From assembly GCA_018970765.1 (NCBI GenBank), contig JAGWVT010000007.1, positions 1-63,265 on the forward strand: a stretch of 63,265 nucleotides of DNA, written 5' to 3'. Source of the stretch: Actinomycetales bacterium. Its GTDB lineage: Bacteria; Actinomycetota; Actinomycetes; S36-B12. A program made the position numbers and the translations under genes. The notes beneath the pieces are model-generated. The model was not told the origin of the DNA and did no database searches. It was given only the letters and a program-made list of their open reading frames with translations. Shown here in pieces: positions 18,503-26,880 of this stretch (positions are counted from its first letter, which is position 1; each line of letters starts with the position of its first letter).

Positions 18503-21082
18503 GTGCCTGAGCGCGCCCTAGGATTCCCAGTCGTGACCCCTGCTGAGCAGATTCCTGAGAAGCCAACACTGGACGGCTTGGAGGATCGCTGGTCCAAGGT
18601 CTGGGATGAGCAGGGCACCTACCACTTCGACCGAGCACGTCCGCGTGCCGAGGTGTACTCAATTGACACCCCGCCGCCGACCGTCAGCGGTTCCCTGCAC
18701 GTGGGCCACGTGTTCTCGTACACACACACCGACTGCATCGCCCGCTATAAGCGCATGCAGGGCTACACGGTGTTCTATCCGATGGGCTGGGACGACAACG
18801 GCCTGCCCACCGAACGCCGCGTGCAGAACTACTTCGGCGTGCGCTGCGACCCCTCACTGCCCTACGACTCGGATTACACACCACCCGAGCAACCTGATCC
18901 CGACCGGCAGGTGCCCATCAGCCGCCGCAATTTCGTAGAACTGTGCGAGCGCCTCACGGTTGAGGACGAGGTTGTTTTCGAGCAGCTGTGGCGCAGGCTG
19001 GGTTTGAGCATCGACTGGCGCTACACCTACCAGACCATTGACCGCACCGCCCAGCGCACGAGCCAACTGGCATTCCTACGCAACCTTGCGCGTGGTGAGG
19101 CCTATCAAACCGAGGCGCCAACACTTTGGGATGTCACCTTCCGCACCGCAGTCGCGCAGGCCGAGTTGGAGGATCGAGAGCGGCCCGGTGCGTACCATCG
19201 CTTCGCTTTCACTCGCACCGATAACGGCAGCCCGATCTACGTGGAGAGCACTAGGCCTGAACTCGTAGCAGCCTGTGTCGCACTGGTCGCTAATCCGCAG
19301 GATGAGCGCTATCAGTCACTATTCGGAACCGAGGTCATCTCACCTGGCTTTGGCGTACCCGTACCGATTCTCGCTCACCAACTCGCAGATCCCGAGAAGG
19401 GTTCGGGGATCGCGATGATCTGCACCTTCGGGGACCTCACCGACGTCACCTGGTGGCGCGAGTTGCAGCTACCAACTCGACCCATCATCGGCTGGGATGG
19501 CCGGATCCTGAGCGAGACGCCGGCCTGGGTCCGAACACCCCAGGCCCATGAGTACTACCAGCGTCTGGCCGGTGCCACAACCCACACCGCACGCGAGCGC
19601 ATGGTGGAGATTCTGCGCGAAGTGGGCGCCCTCGATGGTGAGCCTCGAGCGATCACGCACCCGGTGAAGTTCTTTGAGAAGGGCGACCGGCCGCTAGAGA
19701 TCGTCACTACTCGTCAGTGGTACATCACCAATGGTGGCCGCGAGCCGGTGCTGCGCGAAGCACTACTGGCCCGTGGTCGTGAACTCGACTGGCATCCGGC
19801 GCACATGCAGGTGCGCTACAAGCACTGGGTTGAGGGTCTCAATGGGGATTGGCTGGTCTCACGCCAGCGCTTCTTTGGCGTTCCGATTCCCATCTGGTAC
19901 CCACTCGATGCCGATGGCCAGCCGGTGTACGACGAACCGCTGCTGCCACAGGAGTCCGACCTGCCGATCGACCCAAGTTCCGAGGTGCCCGCTGGCTACA
20001 CCGCCGAACAACGGGGCGTCCCGGGCGGGTTCATCGGCGACCCCGATGTGATGGACACCTGGGCCACGAGTTCGCTCAGCCCGCAGATCGCCGGCGGATG
20101 GGAGCGCGATCCGGACCTGTGGTCGCGCATCTTCCCGATGGACCTGCGGCCCCAGGCCCACGAGATCATCCGCACCTGGCTGTTCTCCACCGTGGTGCGC
20201 GCCCACCTCGAGGAAGATTGCCTGCCCTGGAGTCAAACGGCCATCTCCGGTTGGATCCTGGACCCCGATCGCAAGAAGATGAGCAAGTCCAAGGGCAATG
20301 TCGTCACACCCATGGGTCTGATCGACGAGTACAGCGCCGATGCCGTGCGGTACTGGGCCGCCTCCGGCCGCCCCGGCACCGACACAGCCTTCGATGTTGG
20401 GCAGATGAAAATCGGCCGTCGCCTGGCCATCAAAGTGCTCAATGCCAGCAAGTTCACCCTCGGGATCGAACACTCCAGTGGTCCCATCACCGAACCACTG
20501 GATGCGGCTGCCGTGGCAACGCTGGCCGAGACCGTGCGGCAGGCCACCGCAGCCTTCGAGGAGTACAACTACGCACGCGCACTAGAGATCACCGAAAGCT
20601 TCTTCTGGAACTTCACCGACGACTATGTCGAACTGGTCAAGGAGCGCGCGTACTCATCTGGCCCGGCAGCCCAATCCGCGCAGGCCACGGTGCACCTGAT
20701 CCTGGAGACCGTCCTCCACCTACTCGCACCCTTCCTGCCCTTCACTACCGAAGAGGTCTGGTCTTGGTTGCACAACGGTTCCATCCATCAGCAGGCCTGG
20801 CCGAAAGCTGAGGACATAGCCGAGCAGGCTCCGGCCATTGATCCGATCGTCCTTCGTGAGGTCGGGGTCGCGCTCAGCCTGGTGCGCAAGGCGAAGTCCG
20901 ATGCGAAGGCCTCCATGCGTACCCCGATCAGCCTTGCTGTGATCACCGGGCCGGCCCCTGCCATTGAGCATCTGCAGGCCTGCGCCACAGACCTGATCTC
21001 AGCCGGGCACATTCAATCGCTGGAACTGGTCGCCAGCGACGCCGCGCAGATTGAAGCGACCGTTCAGGTTGCCAGCGAGTAG
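18503..21082 (+). CDS. valS: Valyl-tRNA synthetase, archaeal-like type
   Basis: Class Ia synthetase that charges tRNA-Val. The 859 residues have the HIGH-type motif HVGH (66-69), an editing (CP1) domain, and KMSKS at about residue 592. GWDDNGLPTERRVQ replaces the PGTDHAGIATQ-like segment of the common bacterial enzyme, which marks the archaeal-like lineage also known from Rickettsia and some actinobacteria. The C-terminal coiled-coil arm of the usual bacterial ValRS is absent; the protein ends after the anticodon-binding region. AGGAG five bases before GTG 18503 supports this start; GTG 18533 is an alternative. Confidence 0.94.
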   Translation: MPERALGFPVVTPAEQIPEKPTLDGLEDRWSKVWDEQGTYHFDRARPRAEVYSIDTPPPTVSGSLHVGHVFSYTHTDCIARYKRMQGYTVFYPMGWDDNGLPTERRVQNYFGVRCDPSLPYDSDYTPPEQPDPDRQVPISRRNFVELCERLTVEDEVVFEQLWRRLGLSIDWRYTYQTIDRTAQRTSQLAFLRNLARGEAYQTEAPTLWDVTFRTAVAQAELEDRERPGAYHRFAFTRTDNGSPIYVESTRPELVAACVALVANPQDERYQSLFGTEVISPGFGVPVPILAHQLADPEKGSGIAMICTFGDLTDVTWWRELQLPTRPIIGWDGRILSETPAWVRTPQAHEYYQRLAGATTHTARERMVEILREVGALDGEPRAITHPVKFFEKGDRPLEIVTTRQWYITNGGREPVLREALLARGRELDWHPAHMQVRYKHWVEGLNGDWLVSRQRFFGVPIPIWYPLDADGQPVYDEPLLPQESDLPIDPSSEVPAGYTAEQRGVPGGFIGDPDVMDTWATSSLSPQIAGGWERDPDLWSRIFPMDLRPQAHEIIRTWLFSTVVRAHLEEDCLPWSQTAISGWILDPDRKKMSKSKGNVVTPMGLIDEYSADAVRYWAASGRPGTDTAFDVGQMKIGRRLAIKVLNASKFTLGIEHSSGPITEPLDAAAVATLAETVRQATAAFEEYNYARALEITESFFWNFTDDYVELVKERAYSSGPAAQSAQATVHLILETVLHLLAPFLPFTTEEVWSWLHNGSIHQQAWPKAEDIAEQAPAIDPIVLREVGVALSLVRKAKSDAKASMRTPISLAVITGPAPAIEHLQACATDLISAGHIQSLELVASDAAQIEATVQVASE

Positions 21083-21116
21083 ATGGCCAAGAACCGGGCG
21101 ACTGATCACAAGGAAA

Positions 21117-21188
21117 CTGCGGGCGCCTGGCACGCCCCCCACGAACGATCCGGGTACCAACAGCACGCCCGGTGCCACGCGCCCGCAG
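21117..21188. terminator. Large compound stem-loop between valS and the LuxR gene
   Basis: The arms at 21117-21132 (CTGCGGGCGCCTGGCA) and 21173-21188 (TGCCACGCGCCCGCAG) pair at 15 of 16 positions. The 40-base loop contains a second hairpin, CCGGG at 21150-21154 with CCCGG at 21168-21172. It lies 35 bases past the valS stop. No T tract follows, so a factor-independent terminator is uncertain; a structured RNA element is an alternative. Confidence 0.5.
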
Positions 21189-21246
21189 CACTTCGGAATC
21201 TAGGTGGCTAACGCGCCTTGACCCCGCTGGTTGCGTAGTCACAACC

Positions 21247-21268
21247 GTGGATATCCGGTGATATCCAC
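21247..21268. promoter_or_regulatory. Perfect inverted repeat upstream of GAF-LuxR gene
   Basis: GTGGATATC CGGT GATATCCAC is a perfect 9-bp inverted repeat with a 4-bp spacer. It ends 62 bases before the start of the LuxR-type gene at 21331, a position suitable for an operator. Autoregulation is an inference. Confidence 0.6.
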
Positions 21269-21330
21269 CCATGTCAGATCCTCTACATTGTTGAAAGCGT
21301 TCGTGACGAAACGTTGAGGGGAGCGACACG

Positions 21331-22173
21331 ATGACTGAACCACAGCAGGAGTCGCCGGTGGTGACGCCCGTCTACGGCATTGATCCCCACCTCACGGAAA
21401 TCAGCACCCCCGAGATCCTGCCGCCCGCCCGGGACCAACTGGCCTCGCTGACGACCTACCTGCGATTCCTGGCGGCGACTGACGATGGACAGGCGGTCGC
21501 CAAGGCGCTGGTCATGGGCGCCCTGGCGCCCATGAGTCTGGTGGCCGGCCATCTATACGCCGCCCTTGACGACGAGCACCTCACGCTGGTGGGCAGTTAC
21601 GGTTTCACCGATGCGGAATTGGAGGGCTTTCGCAAGATTCCGATCAGCCTGCGTCTGCCGCTGACGAACGCCTTCACAACGATGCGCCCCTTCACCACCA
21701 ACGGCACTGAGATCGTCGAACTCTTTCCCTTACTCAGCATGCCCCAGGTCTACGGCACCGGCGACTGGCGGTTCAACGCATCGAGTCTGATCGCGGTGCC
21801 GATCATTCACCAGGGTGTGGGCATTGGCGTGTTCGGGCTAGCACTGAACTCTGTGCTGTCGCTGGACGCCGACGATGCCTGGTACCTCGACTCCGTCGCC
21901 GCGGCAACCGCCCTGTGGCTCGTCCGTCGGTTAGATGCCGCAGGTGACGCCCTAGTTCGTCGCGGAAATCTCGAGGCAATGCCGTTGATCACCTCGCGGC
22001 AGCGCACTGTCATCGAACTGGTCGGTCAGGGGTACACCAACAGCGAGATCGCTCGTCAGGTCGGCTATTCGGTGCCCACCATCAAAAAGGACTTGCAGTA
22101 CATCATGACGCTGTGTGATGTTCACGATCGCCGGCAGGTGTTCGCGGTAGCCAAGCGCGTTGGCCTGATCTGA
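21331..22173 (+). CDS. GAF-domain LuxR-family transcriptional regulator
   Basis: A 280-residue regulator. Residues of about 35-205 form a GAF-like sensor (LVAGHLYAALDDEHLTLVGSYGF, SLIAVPIIHQGVGIGVFGLAL). Residues of about 215-280 form a LuxR helix-turn-helix (LTSRQRTVIELVGQGYTNSE, IARQVGYSVPTIKKDLQYIM). The ligand is unknown. The ATG at 21331 is preceded by GAGGGGAG at a good distance. A perfect palindrome sits in its promoter region. Its last 71 bases overlap the convergent sulfotransferase gene. Confidence 0.85.
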   Translation: MTEPQQESPVVTPVYGIDPHLTEISTPEILPPARDQLASLTTYLRFLAATDDGQAVAKALVMGALAPMSLVAGHLYAALDDEHLTLVGSYGFTDAELEGFRKIPISLRLPLTNAFTTMRPFTTNGTEIVELFPLLSMPQVYGTGDWRFNASSLIAVPIIHQGVGIGVFGLALNSVLSLDADDAWYLDSVAAATALWLVRRLDAAGDALVRRGNLEAMPLITSRQRTVIELVGQGYTNSEIARQVGYSVPTIKKDLQYIMTLCDVHDRRQVFAVAKRVGLI

Positions 22174-23086
22174 CCGCTGCCACGGTCACCGGATAACCCC
22201 ACGTCTGTTGCAGGGCCGACAAGCCCGCCAGTGCGGTGGGACTAGCCATCCACAGCCAGTCGTATGTCTGCTGAGGTTCGCTCACGTCACTCACCCCGCT
22301 TTCGGCCCTGCGCGGCGTCGAAAGCACTGAGAGAGCCGACGGGTCCAGTCCTAGGAACGATGCCAGGGCACCGCGCGTTGCCTGCGAGGAAGGCCCGCTC
22401 CCCTGGAAGTCTTCCCAGCGCACGTCAAGGACGCGGTCGGCAGGCAGGAGCGCGATCGCTTCGTTGGCGGCCTCCAGGTACTGCTGGCACCACAGCACCG
22501 CACTGTCTATGGCAATCGGTCCCCACACATCGGAGGCCAGCGACCGAATCAAGTCCACCGGCTCGCGAACCACGTGAATGAATCGCGCCTCGGGCAGCAT
22601 CCGCAGCAACGTCCTACTCGTCAGCAGACCAAAGGGCGCATGGTCTAGGAGCACCCGTGGTGCAGACGCCCACTGTGCATGTCCACGCGTCAGGGCGTGC
22701 AGGAAGCGCGTCGTGGCGTCGTGCACTGTCTGCAGATTCCCACTAGACCAACGCCCGGTCGGCAGTGCGGCGAGGTATGCCGTCATCGCAGCACGTGCCT
22801 CCTCGCGCACCTGCGCACTGCCAAGTGCCGGGCCTTCACTGGCATCGACGACTCCCTCCCAACGCCGCAACACATGCCGTTTGGCCTCGGCCTGCCGCGT
22901 TGGGCTATAGAGCACCTCCGAGTTGGCGACCAGATCAACGAGCCCAGGCATCTCGCTGAAGATCTCAAGGGGGCGCCCAAAGCCGATGACACCGTCACAA
23001 CGCCGAAGGCCATCGGCCACCGCCGCCACACAACCGCCGTCCGGACCAACGACGAAGGTTGGCACAAGACTTCGTCCGATATTCAT
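22103..23086 (-). CDS. Sulfotransferase-family protein
   Basis: A 327-residue protein resembling PAPS-dependent sulfotransferases. The strongest signature is the 3'-phosphate-binding type segment ARFIHVVREPVDLIRSLASD, followed by VLDVRWEDF. The usual 5'-phosphosulfate loop near the N-terminus (PRSGTT-like) is replaced by FVVGPDGGCVAAVADGL, so cofactor binding may be weak or altered. ATG 23086 (MNIGRSLVPTFVV) is preferred to the longer frame from 23167. It is 24 bases downstream of a secreted-protein gene in the same direction, and its 3' end overlaps the LuxR gene tail to tail. Substrate unknown. Confidence 0.65.
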   Translation of the reverse strand: MNIGRSLVPTFVVGPDGGCVAAVADGLRRCDGVIGFGRPLEIFSEMPGLVDLVANSEVLYSPTRQAEAKRHVLRRWEGVVDASEGPALGSAQVREEARAAMTAYLAALPTGRWSSGNLQTVHDATTRFLHALTRGHAQWASAPRVLLDHAPFGLLTSRTLLRMLPEARFIHVVREPVDLIRSLASDVWGPIAIDSAVLWCQQYLEAANEAIALLPADRVLDVRWEDFQGSGPSSQATRGALASFLGLDPSALSVLSTPRRAESGVSDVSEPQQTYDWLWMASPTALAGLSALQQTWGYPVTVAAVRSGQRAWLPRTPAGDREHHTAS

Positions 23087-23109
23087 CGATTCCCGTTCCT
23101 CGAAGCGAA

Positions 23110-23496
23110 TCAGCCGACGACCACGGGCCGCTGCTGCACTGGCTGACCGAGGCCTTCCGGCGGGCACCGCGGTCCGCCCAACCGGGCCTGGAGCAGGTAG
23201 CGCCCAGGCGAGCTTGGAAAGCGAATAGTGAGCGTCGCACGCCCATCAGCACCCACCAGCGCACTGCGATCGGTGACCACGAGGCCTTCCTGCAAAAGCT
23301 CCACCACCGCGCGGCAGTCCCCGGGCGCTTGGCGGATGGTGACGGCGATAGTGGATCCCGGCTCGACATGCAGGGCTCCTGTCGCGCGAGCATGCGGAGC
23401 CAGGGTGGTCCCCAGAAGGAGCATCACCAGGGTCGCCACGAGCATGATGGGTCTATTGGTCCGATTCCAGGTGGTCCGATCCCGGCTCTCGCGCAC
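23110..23496 (-). CDS. Secreted protein with signal peptide, function unknown
   Basis: A 128-residue product with a basic start and a signal peptide (IMLVATLVMLLLGTTLAPHARA) with probable cleavage after HARA or ATG. The mature part of about 85 residues is predicted beta-rich, with two Cys residues (GDCRAVV and GPRCPPEG) that could form a disulfide, and a segment GRATLTIRFPSSPGRYLLQA resembling Ig-like/bacterial surface folds. I recognise no named family. The GTG at 23496 is one start; ATG 23445 would still give a full signal peptide. Same strand as, and 23 bases upstream of, the sulfotransferase gene. Confidence 0.6.
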   Translation of the reverse strand: MRESRDRTTWNRTNRPIMLVATLVMLLLGTTLAPHARATGALHVEPGSTIAVTIRQAPGDCRAVVELLQEGLVVTDRSALVGADGRATLTIRFPSSPGRYLLQARLGGPRCPPEGLGQPVQQRPVVVG

Positions 23497-23517
23497 TTCT
23501 GCACGGTAGCGAGTGCG

Positions 23518-23531
23518 TTGCGTAAACGCAA
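23518..23531. promoter_or_regulatory. Palindrome between divergent secreted-protein and XRE genes
   Basis: TTGCGT AA ACGCAA (6-bp arms, 2-bp spacer). It is followed by a second half-site pair, GCAA TTCCAG TTGC, sharing the TTGC core. Located 22 bases upstream of the minus-strand secreted-protein start, within the only intergenic space of the divergent pair. A candidate operator for the XRE-type regulator. Confidence 0.5.
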
Positions 23532-23649
23532 TTCCAGTTGCATTTTGTGCTCAGCGTGTCGCCCAGTGGATCGCGTGGCTAGTGCGCCTGCAGACATGGG
23601 TTAGCCTGCCCACGCTGGCGAACCCCCGTCGCCGGCCCGAAGGAGTACG

Positions 23650-23949
23650 TTGCGCGCCACCGCAGATCAGACAATGGCCTGGCTTCGTAGTCGGATGGCA
23701 GAACTCGAGATAGCCTCACTCGACGAACTGGCAACCCGCTGCGAATCCGACAAGGGCAACCTGTCGAGGATTTTTCGCCAGCAGCAGCGACCGAGAGTCG
23801 ACGCACTTGAGCCGCTGGCTGCAGGCCTGCAGATCAGTATCTACGAACTTCTTGTGCGTATTGGCGCAGTTGACCCTGATGACGATCGCCTGCCTGATTC
23901 GGCAAACCAGGGGAAGAAGCTGGCCTTCACCTGGCCCGAAGCCCCCTGA
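23650..23949 (+). CDS. XRE-family helix-turn-helix regulator
   Basis: A 99-residue protein with a Cro/CI-type helix-turn-helix at residues of about 15-65 (SLDELATRCESDKGNLSRIF then RPRVDALEPLAAGLQISIYE) and a short C-terminal tail. The start is TTG 23650, supported by AAGGAG four bases upstream; ATG 23674 would lose the first eight residues only. Divergent from the secreted-protein/sulfotransferase pair, with a TTGCGT palindrome between them, so it may regulate them. Confidence 0.75.
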   Translation: MRATADQTMAWLRSRMAELEIASLDELATRCESDKGNLSRIFRQQQRPRVDALEPLAAGLQISIYELLVRIGAVDPDDDRLPDSANQGKKLAFTWPEAP

Positions 23950-23984
23950 CTTACAAAGCAGGCTGACTTAGGAAACTTCCTGAC

Positions 23985-25274
23985 TCAAGCCGACTTCTCT
24001 CGCCGCTGTCGGGTGATCTGTTCCCGGGGGACCAGGGTCGGGTTCACATTGTCACGAACGACCTCTGCGGTGATGACGACCTTGGCGACATCTGTACGGC
24101 TAGGTACGTCGTACATGACGTTGAGGAGCACCTCCTCGAGAATGGCGCGCAATCCACGCGCACCGGTTCCGCGCAGCAGGGCCAAGTCGGCAATCTCCAC
24201 TAGGGCCTCGTTCTCGAACTCCAGTTCCACGCCATCGAGTTCGAATAGGCGTTGGTACTGCTTGACGAGGGCATTCCGCGGCTCGGTCAGTACCGCAATC
24301 AGCGCAGCCTGGTCCAATTTGGTGACCGACGTGAACACTGGCAACCGGCCGATGAACTCCGGGATCATCCCGAACTTCAAGAGATCCTCTGGCATGACAT
24401 GCGAGAACACGTCATCCGCGTCAGCCCTCGGGTCCACCCGCGTGCCATCCACCAAATCGAATGTGAAGCCCACCCGCTTTTGACCCAGTCGCTGTTCGAT
24501 GATCGAATCCAGGCCGGCGAAGGCTCCACCGACGATGAACAGCACGTTTGTGGTGTCGATCTGGATGAATTCTTGATGGGGGTGCTTGCGCCCACCCTGA
24601 GGCGGCACCGAGGCCTGAGTACCTTCGAGAATTTTCAGTAACGCCTGCTGGACACCCTCGCCCGAGACATCGCGCGTGATGGATGGGTTCTCGCTCTTTC
24701 GCGCGACTTTGTCGATCTCGTCAATGTAGATGATGCCGCTCTCGGCCTTCTTGACGTCGTAGTCCGCAGCCTGGATCAACTTCAGCAGGATGTTTTCCAC
24801 GTCCTCGCCGACGTAGCCGGCCTCGGTTAATGCGGTGGCATCGGCAATGGCGAAGGGAACATTGAGCATGCGGGCCAGGGTCTGTGCGAGCAACGTCTTG
24901 CCGGAGCCCGTTGGGCCGAGCAGCAGGATATTGGACTTTGCCAACTCGACCTGGTCATCTCGCGGACGATCGCTACCCGAAGCCTGCACGCGCTTGTAAT
25001 GGTTGTAGACCGCAACAGAAAGGGCCTTCTTGGCGACCTGCTGGCCGATGACGTACTGATCGAGGAACTCGTAGATCTCGCGAGGCTTGGGCAGATCGCC
25101 CCAAGGCAACTCACCGGCCTCGTTGAGCTCTTCCTCGATGATCTCGTTGCACAGGTCGATGCACTCGTCACAGATGTAGACACCAGGTCCAGCGATGAGC
25201 TTCTTGACCTGCTTTTGGCTCTTGCCGCAGAAGGAGCACTTCAGCAGATCGCCGGTCTCGCCGATGCGCGCCAC
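23985..25274 (-). CDS. clpX: ATP-dependent Clp protease ATP-binding subunit ClpX
   Basis: AAA+ unfoldase that feeds substrates to ClpP. The 429 residues carry an N-terminal zinc-binding domain (CSFCGKS and CDECIDLC), Walker [13 protein letters not shown], Walker [14 protein letters not shown], and the family segment [10 protein letters not shown] near sensor regions. GTG 25274 ([12 protein letters not shown]) is chosen: GGGAGG lies 6 bases upstream and actinobacterial ClpX starts this way. The open frame from 25301 adds nine residues. It is separated from clpP2 by 170 bases without a gene. Confidence 0.97.
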   Translation of the reverse strand: MARIGETGDLLKCSFCGKSQKQVKKLIAGPGVYICDECIDLCNEIIEEELNEAGELPWGDLPKPREIYEFLDQYVIGQQVAKKALSVAVYNHYKRVQASGSDRPRDDQVELAKSNILLLGPTGSGKTLLAQTLARMLNVPFAIADATALTEAGYVGEDVENILLKLIQAADYDVKKAESGIIYIDEIDKVARKSENPSITRDVSGEGVQQALLKILEGTQASVPPQGGRKHPHQEFIQIDTTNVLFIVGGAFAGLDSIIEQRLGQKRVGFTFDLVDGTRVDPRADADDVFSHVMPEDLLKFGMIPEFIGRLPVFTSVTKLDQAALIAVLTEPRNALVKQYQRLFELDGVELEFENEALVEIADLALLRGTGARGLRAILEEVLLNVMYDVPSRTDVAKVVITAEVVRDNVNPTLVPREQITRQRREKSA

Positions 25275-25444
25275 TGACCCTCCCGAGGCAAACAGGGCCA
25301 CCGTGTGTGGCCCCGCCAGACGCTACCTTGCCGGACCACCATTCGGGCCCACCTGTGCCATGTGCCGCGGGAAAAAGTCACAATTTCCCCAAAAACCCCA
25401 CAGTTCCCAGCAGTGACTGGGCTCCAGGGCCCCTGTGCGGAAGA

Positions 25445-26065
25445 TCAGGCCTTGCGCGAGGCGATCACCGAGTCGATGATCCCGTACTCCTTTGCGGCTT
25501 CAGCCGTAAGGATCTTGTCGCGCTCGATGTCCTGACCAATCTGCTCAGGTGTACGACCCGTGTGCTGGGAGAGGATCCCCTCCATCTCCTGGCGCATGCG
25601 AAGGATTTCGTTGGCCTGGATCTCGATATCCGAGCCCTGACCGCCACCTTCGGTGTACGGCTGATGAATGAGGATCCGTGAGTGCGGGAGCGCAAAGCGC
25701 TTGCCGGGCGTACCCGCTGCGAGCAGTACAGCAGCCGCAGAGGCAGCCTGGCCAAGACAAACCGTCTGCACCTGTGGCTTGACGAACTGCATGGTGTCGT
25801 AGATCGCGGTCATGGCGGTGTACGAACCACCCGGAGAGTTGATGTAGATCTGAATGTCTCGATCGGGGTCCATCGACTCCAGGCAGAGCAACTGCGCCAT
25901 CACGTCGTCTGCTGAGGCGTCATCAATCTGCACGCCTAGGAAGATGATCCGCTCTTCGAAGAGCTTGGTGTACGGGTTGTGCACCCGCTCACCATTTGCG
26001 ACCCGCTCGCGGAACTCCGGGACGATATAGCGAGCGCTGGGCAGATACCGGCTGTTCACGATCAT
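25445..26065 (-). CDS. clpP2: ClpP protease proteolytic subunit 2
   Basis: Serine peptidase of the Clp complex. The 206 residues contain the catalytic Ser109 ([11 protein letters not shown]), His134 ([11 protein letters not shown]) and Asp183 ([16 protein letters not shown]). Actinobacteria carry paired ClpP1/ClpP2 subunits that assemble into a mixed tetradecamer; the order here (clpP1-clpP2-clpX) is the standard one. It overlaps clpP1 by four bases (26062-26065). Confidence 0.95.
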   Translation of the reverse strand: MIVNSRYLPSARYIVPEFRERVANGERVHNPYTKLFEERIIFLGVQIDDASADDVMAQLLCLESMDPDRDIQIYINSPGGSYTAMTAIYDTMQFVKPQVQTVCLGQAASAAAVLLAAGTPGKRFALPHSRILIHQPYTEGGGQGSDIEIQANEILRMRQEMEGILSQHTGRTPEQIGQDIERDKILTAEAAKEYGIIDSVIASRKA

Positions 26066-26709
26066 GCTCCCTTGCCGCTGTTAGGGGCATCGGCCGCCGT
26101 GCTGTACACGTGGTCGATCAGCCCATAGGACTTGGCCTCATCGGCGGTGAACCATCGATCACGATCGGAGTCCGCCTCGATCTTCTCCAGAGTCTGACCC
26201 GTGTGCTCAGCGATCAACTGCGCCATCCGGCGCTTGATGAACAGCATCTGTTCGGCCTGGATCTTGATATCACTCGCGGTGCCACCAATACCGCCCAGAG
26301 GCTGGTGCATCATGATTCGAGTGTTGGGAGTGGCGTAGCGCTTGCCGGCCGCCCCAGCGCACAGCAGGAATTGCCCCATCGAAGCGGCCAGACCCATGGC
26401 GATGGTGGTCACATCGTTCGGAATCAACTGCATCGTGTCGTAGATGACCATGCCAGCCGTGATGGACCCGCCAGGCGAATTGATGTACAGGGTGATGTCG
26501 CGGGTGGGATCCTCGGCGGCCAGAACCTGCAGCTGCTTGGCGATGCGATTGGAGTTCTCATCGCGAACCTCGCCCTCGAGCCAGATGATCCGCTCCCTCA
26601 GCAGGCGCTCGTCGAGCATGTCGCCAAAGCCCGCCATGCTCCCACCAGGTGAACGGGCGATCACCTCACGCCAACCTGTATCGTCCCGGCCACTGTCTGG
26701 GCTCACCAT
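26062..26709 (-). CDS. clpP1: ClpP protease proteolytic subunit 1
   Basis: Partner of ClpP2. Counting from ATG 26709 (215 residues), the catalytic triad is Ser110 ([11 protein letters not shown]), His135 ([10 protein letters not shown]) and Asp184 ([15 protein letters not shown]). The start is not certain: TTG 26724 and GTG 26706 are close by, GGAGG lies just ahead, and a downstream ATG at 26637 ([13 protein letters not shown], with GGGAG) would remove the N-terminal tail. The stop overlaps clpP2. In the same direction as trigger factor, after 171 bases with no recognisable gene. Confidence 0.93.
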   Translation of the reverse strand: MVSPDSGRDDTGWREVIARSPGGSMAGFGDMLDERLLRERIIWLEGEVRDENSNRIAKQLQVLAAEDPTRDITLYINSPGGSITAGMVIYDTMQLIPNDVTTIAMGLAASMGQFLLCAGAAGKRYATPNTRIMMHQPLGGIGGTASDIKIQAEQMLFIKRRMAQLIAEHTGQTLEKIEADSDRDRWFTADEAKSYGLIDHVYSTAADAPNSGKGA

Positions 26710-26880
26710 GCCTCCAGCATCCAACTCTTGGGTTCGTTACCTACGCGTTCAATCCTTGCGGGTGAACTCTGGTCGCATGCACGCCCGACCTACCGTCACC
26801 ACTCATAAGACCCTAACCGCCCAGTGGCCTCGGGGCTTCCCGATATCACTCCGCCAGCGTGCGCCGTCGGCGAACGTTGC

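Noticed and set aside
20943..21329. Minus-strand open frame of 128 aa opposite the 3' end of valS.
   Set aside because: Arg/Pro-rich antisense frame with no motif; valS domains continue to its stop.
23941..23995. CTGACTTA/CTGACTCA copies spaced by 17 bp after the XRE stop.
   Set aside because: Short 7-8 bp matches, partly coding; could be chance or a weak repeat. Not enough for a feature.
25400..25440. CCCAG/CTGGG hairpin between clpP2 and clpX, followed by a T run ten bases later on the minus strand.
   Set aside because: The stem is only five base pairs and the T run is too distant to call a terminator with confidence.
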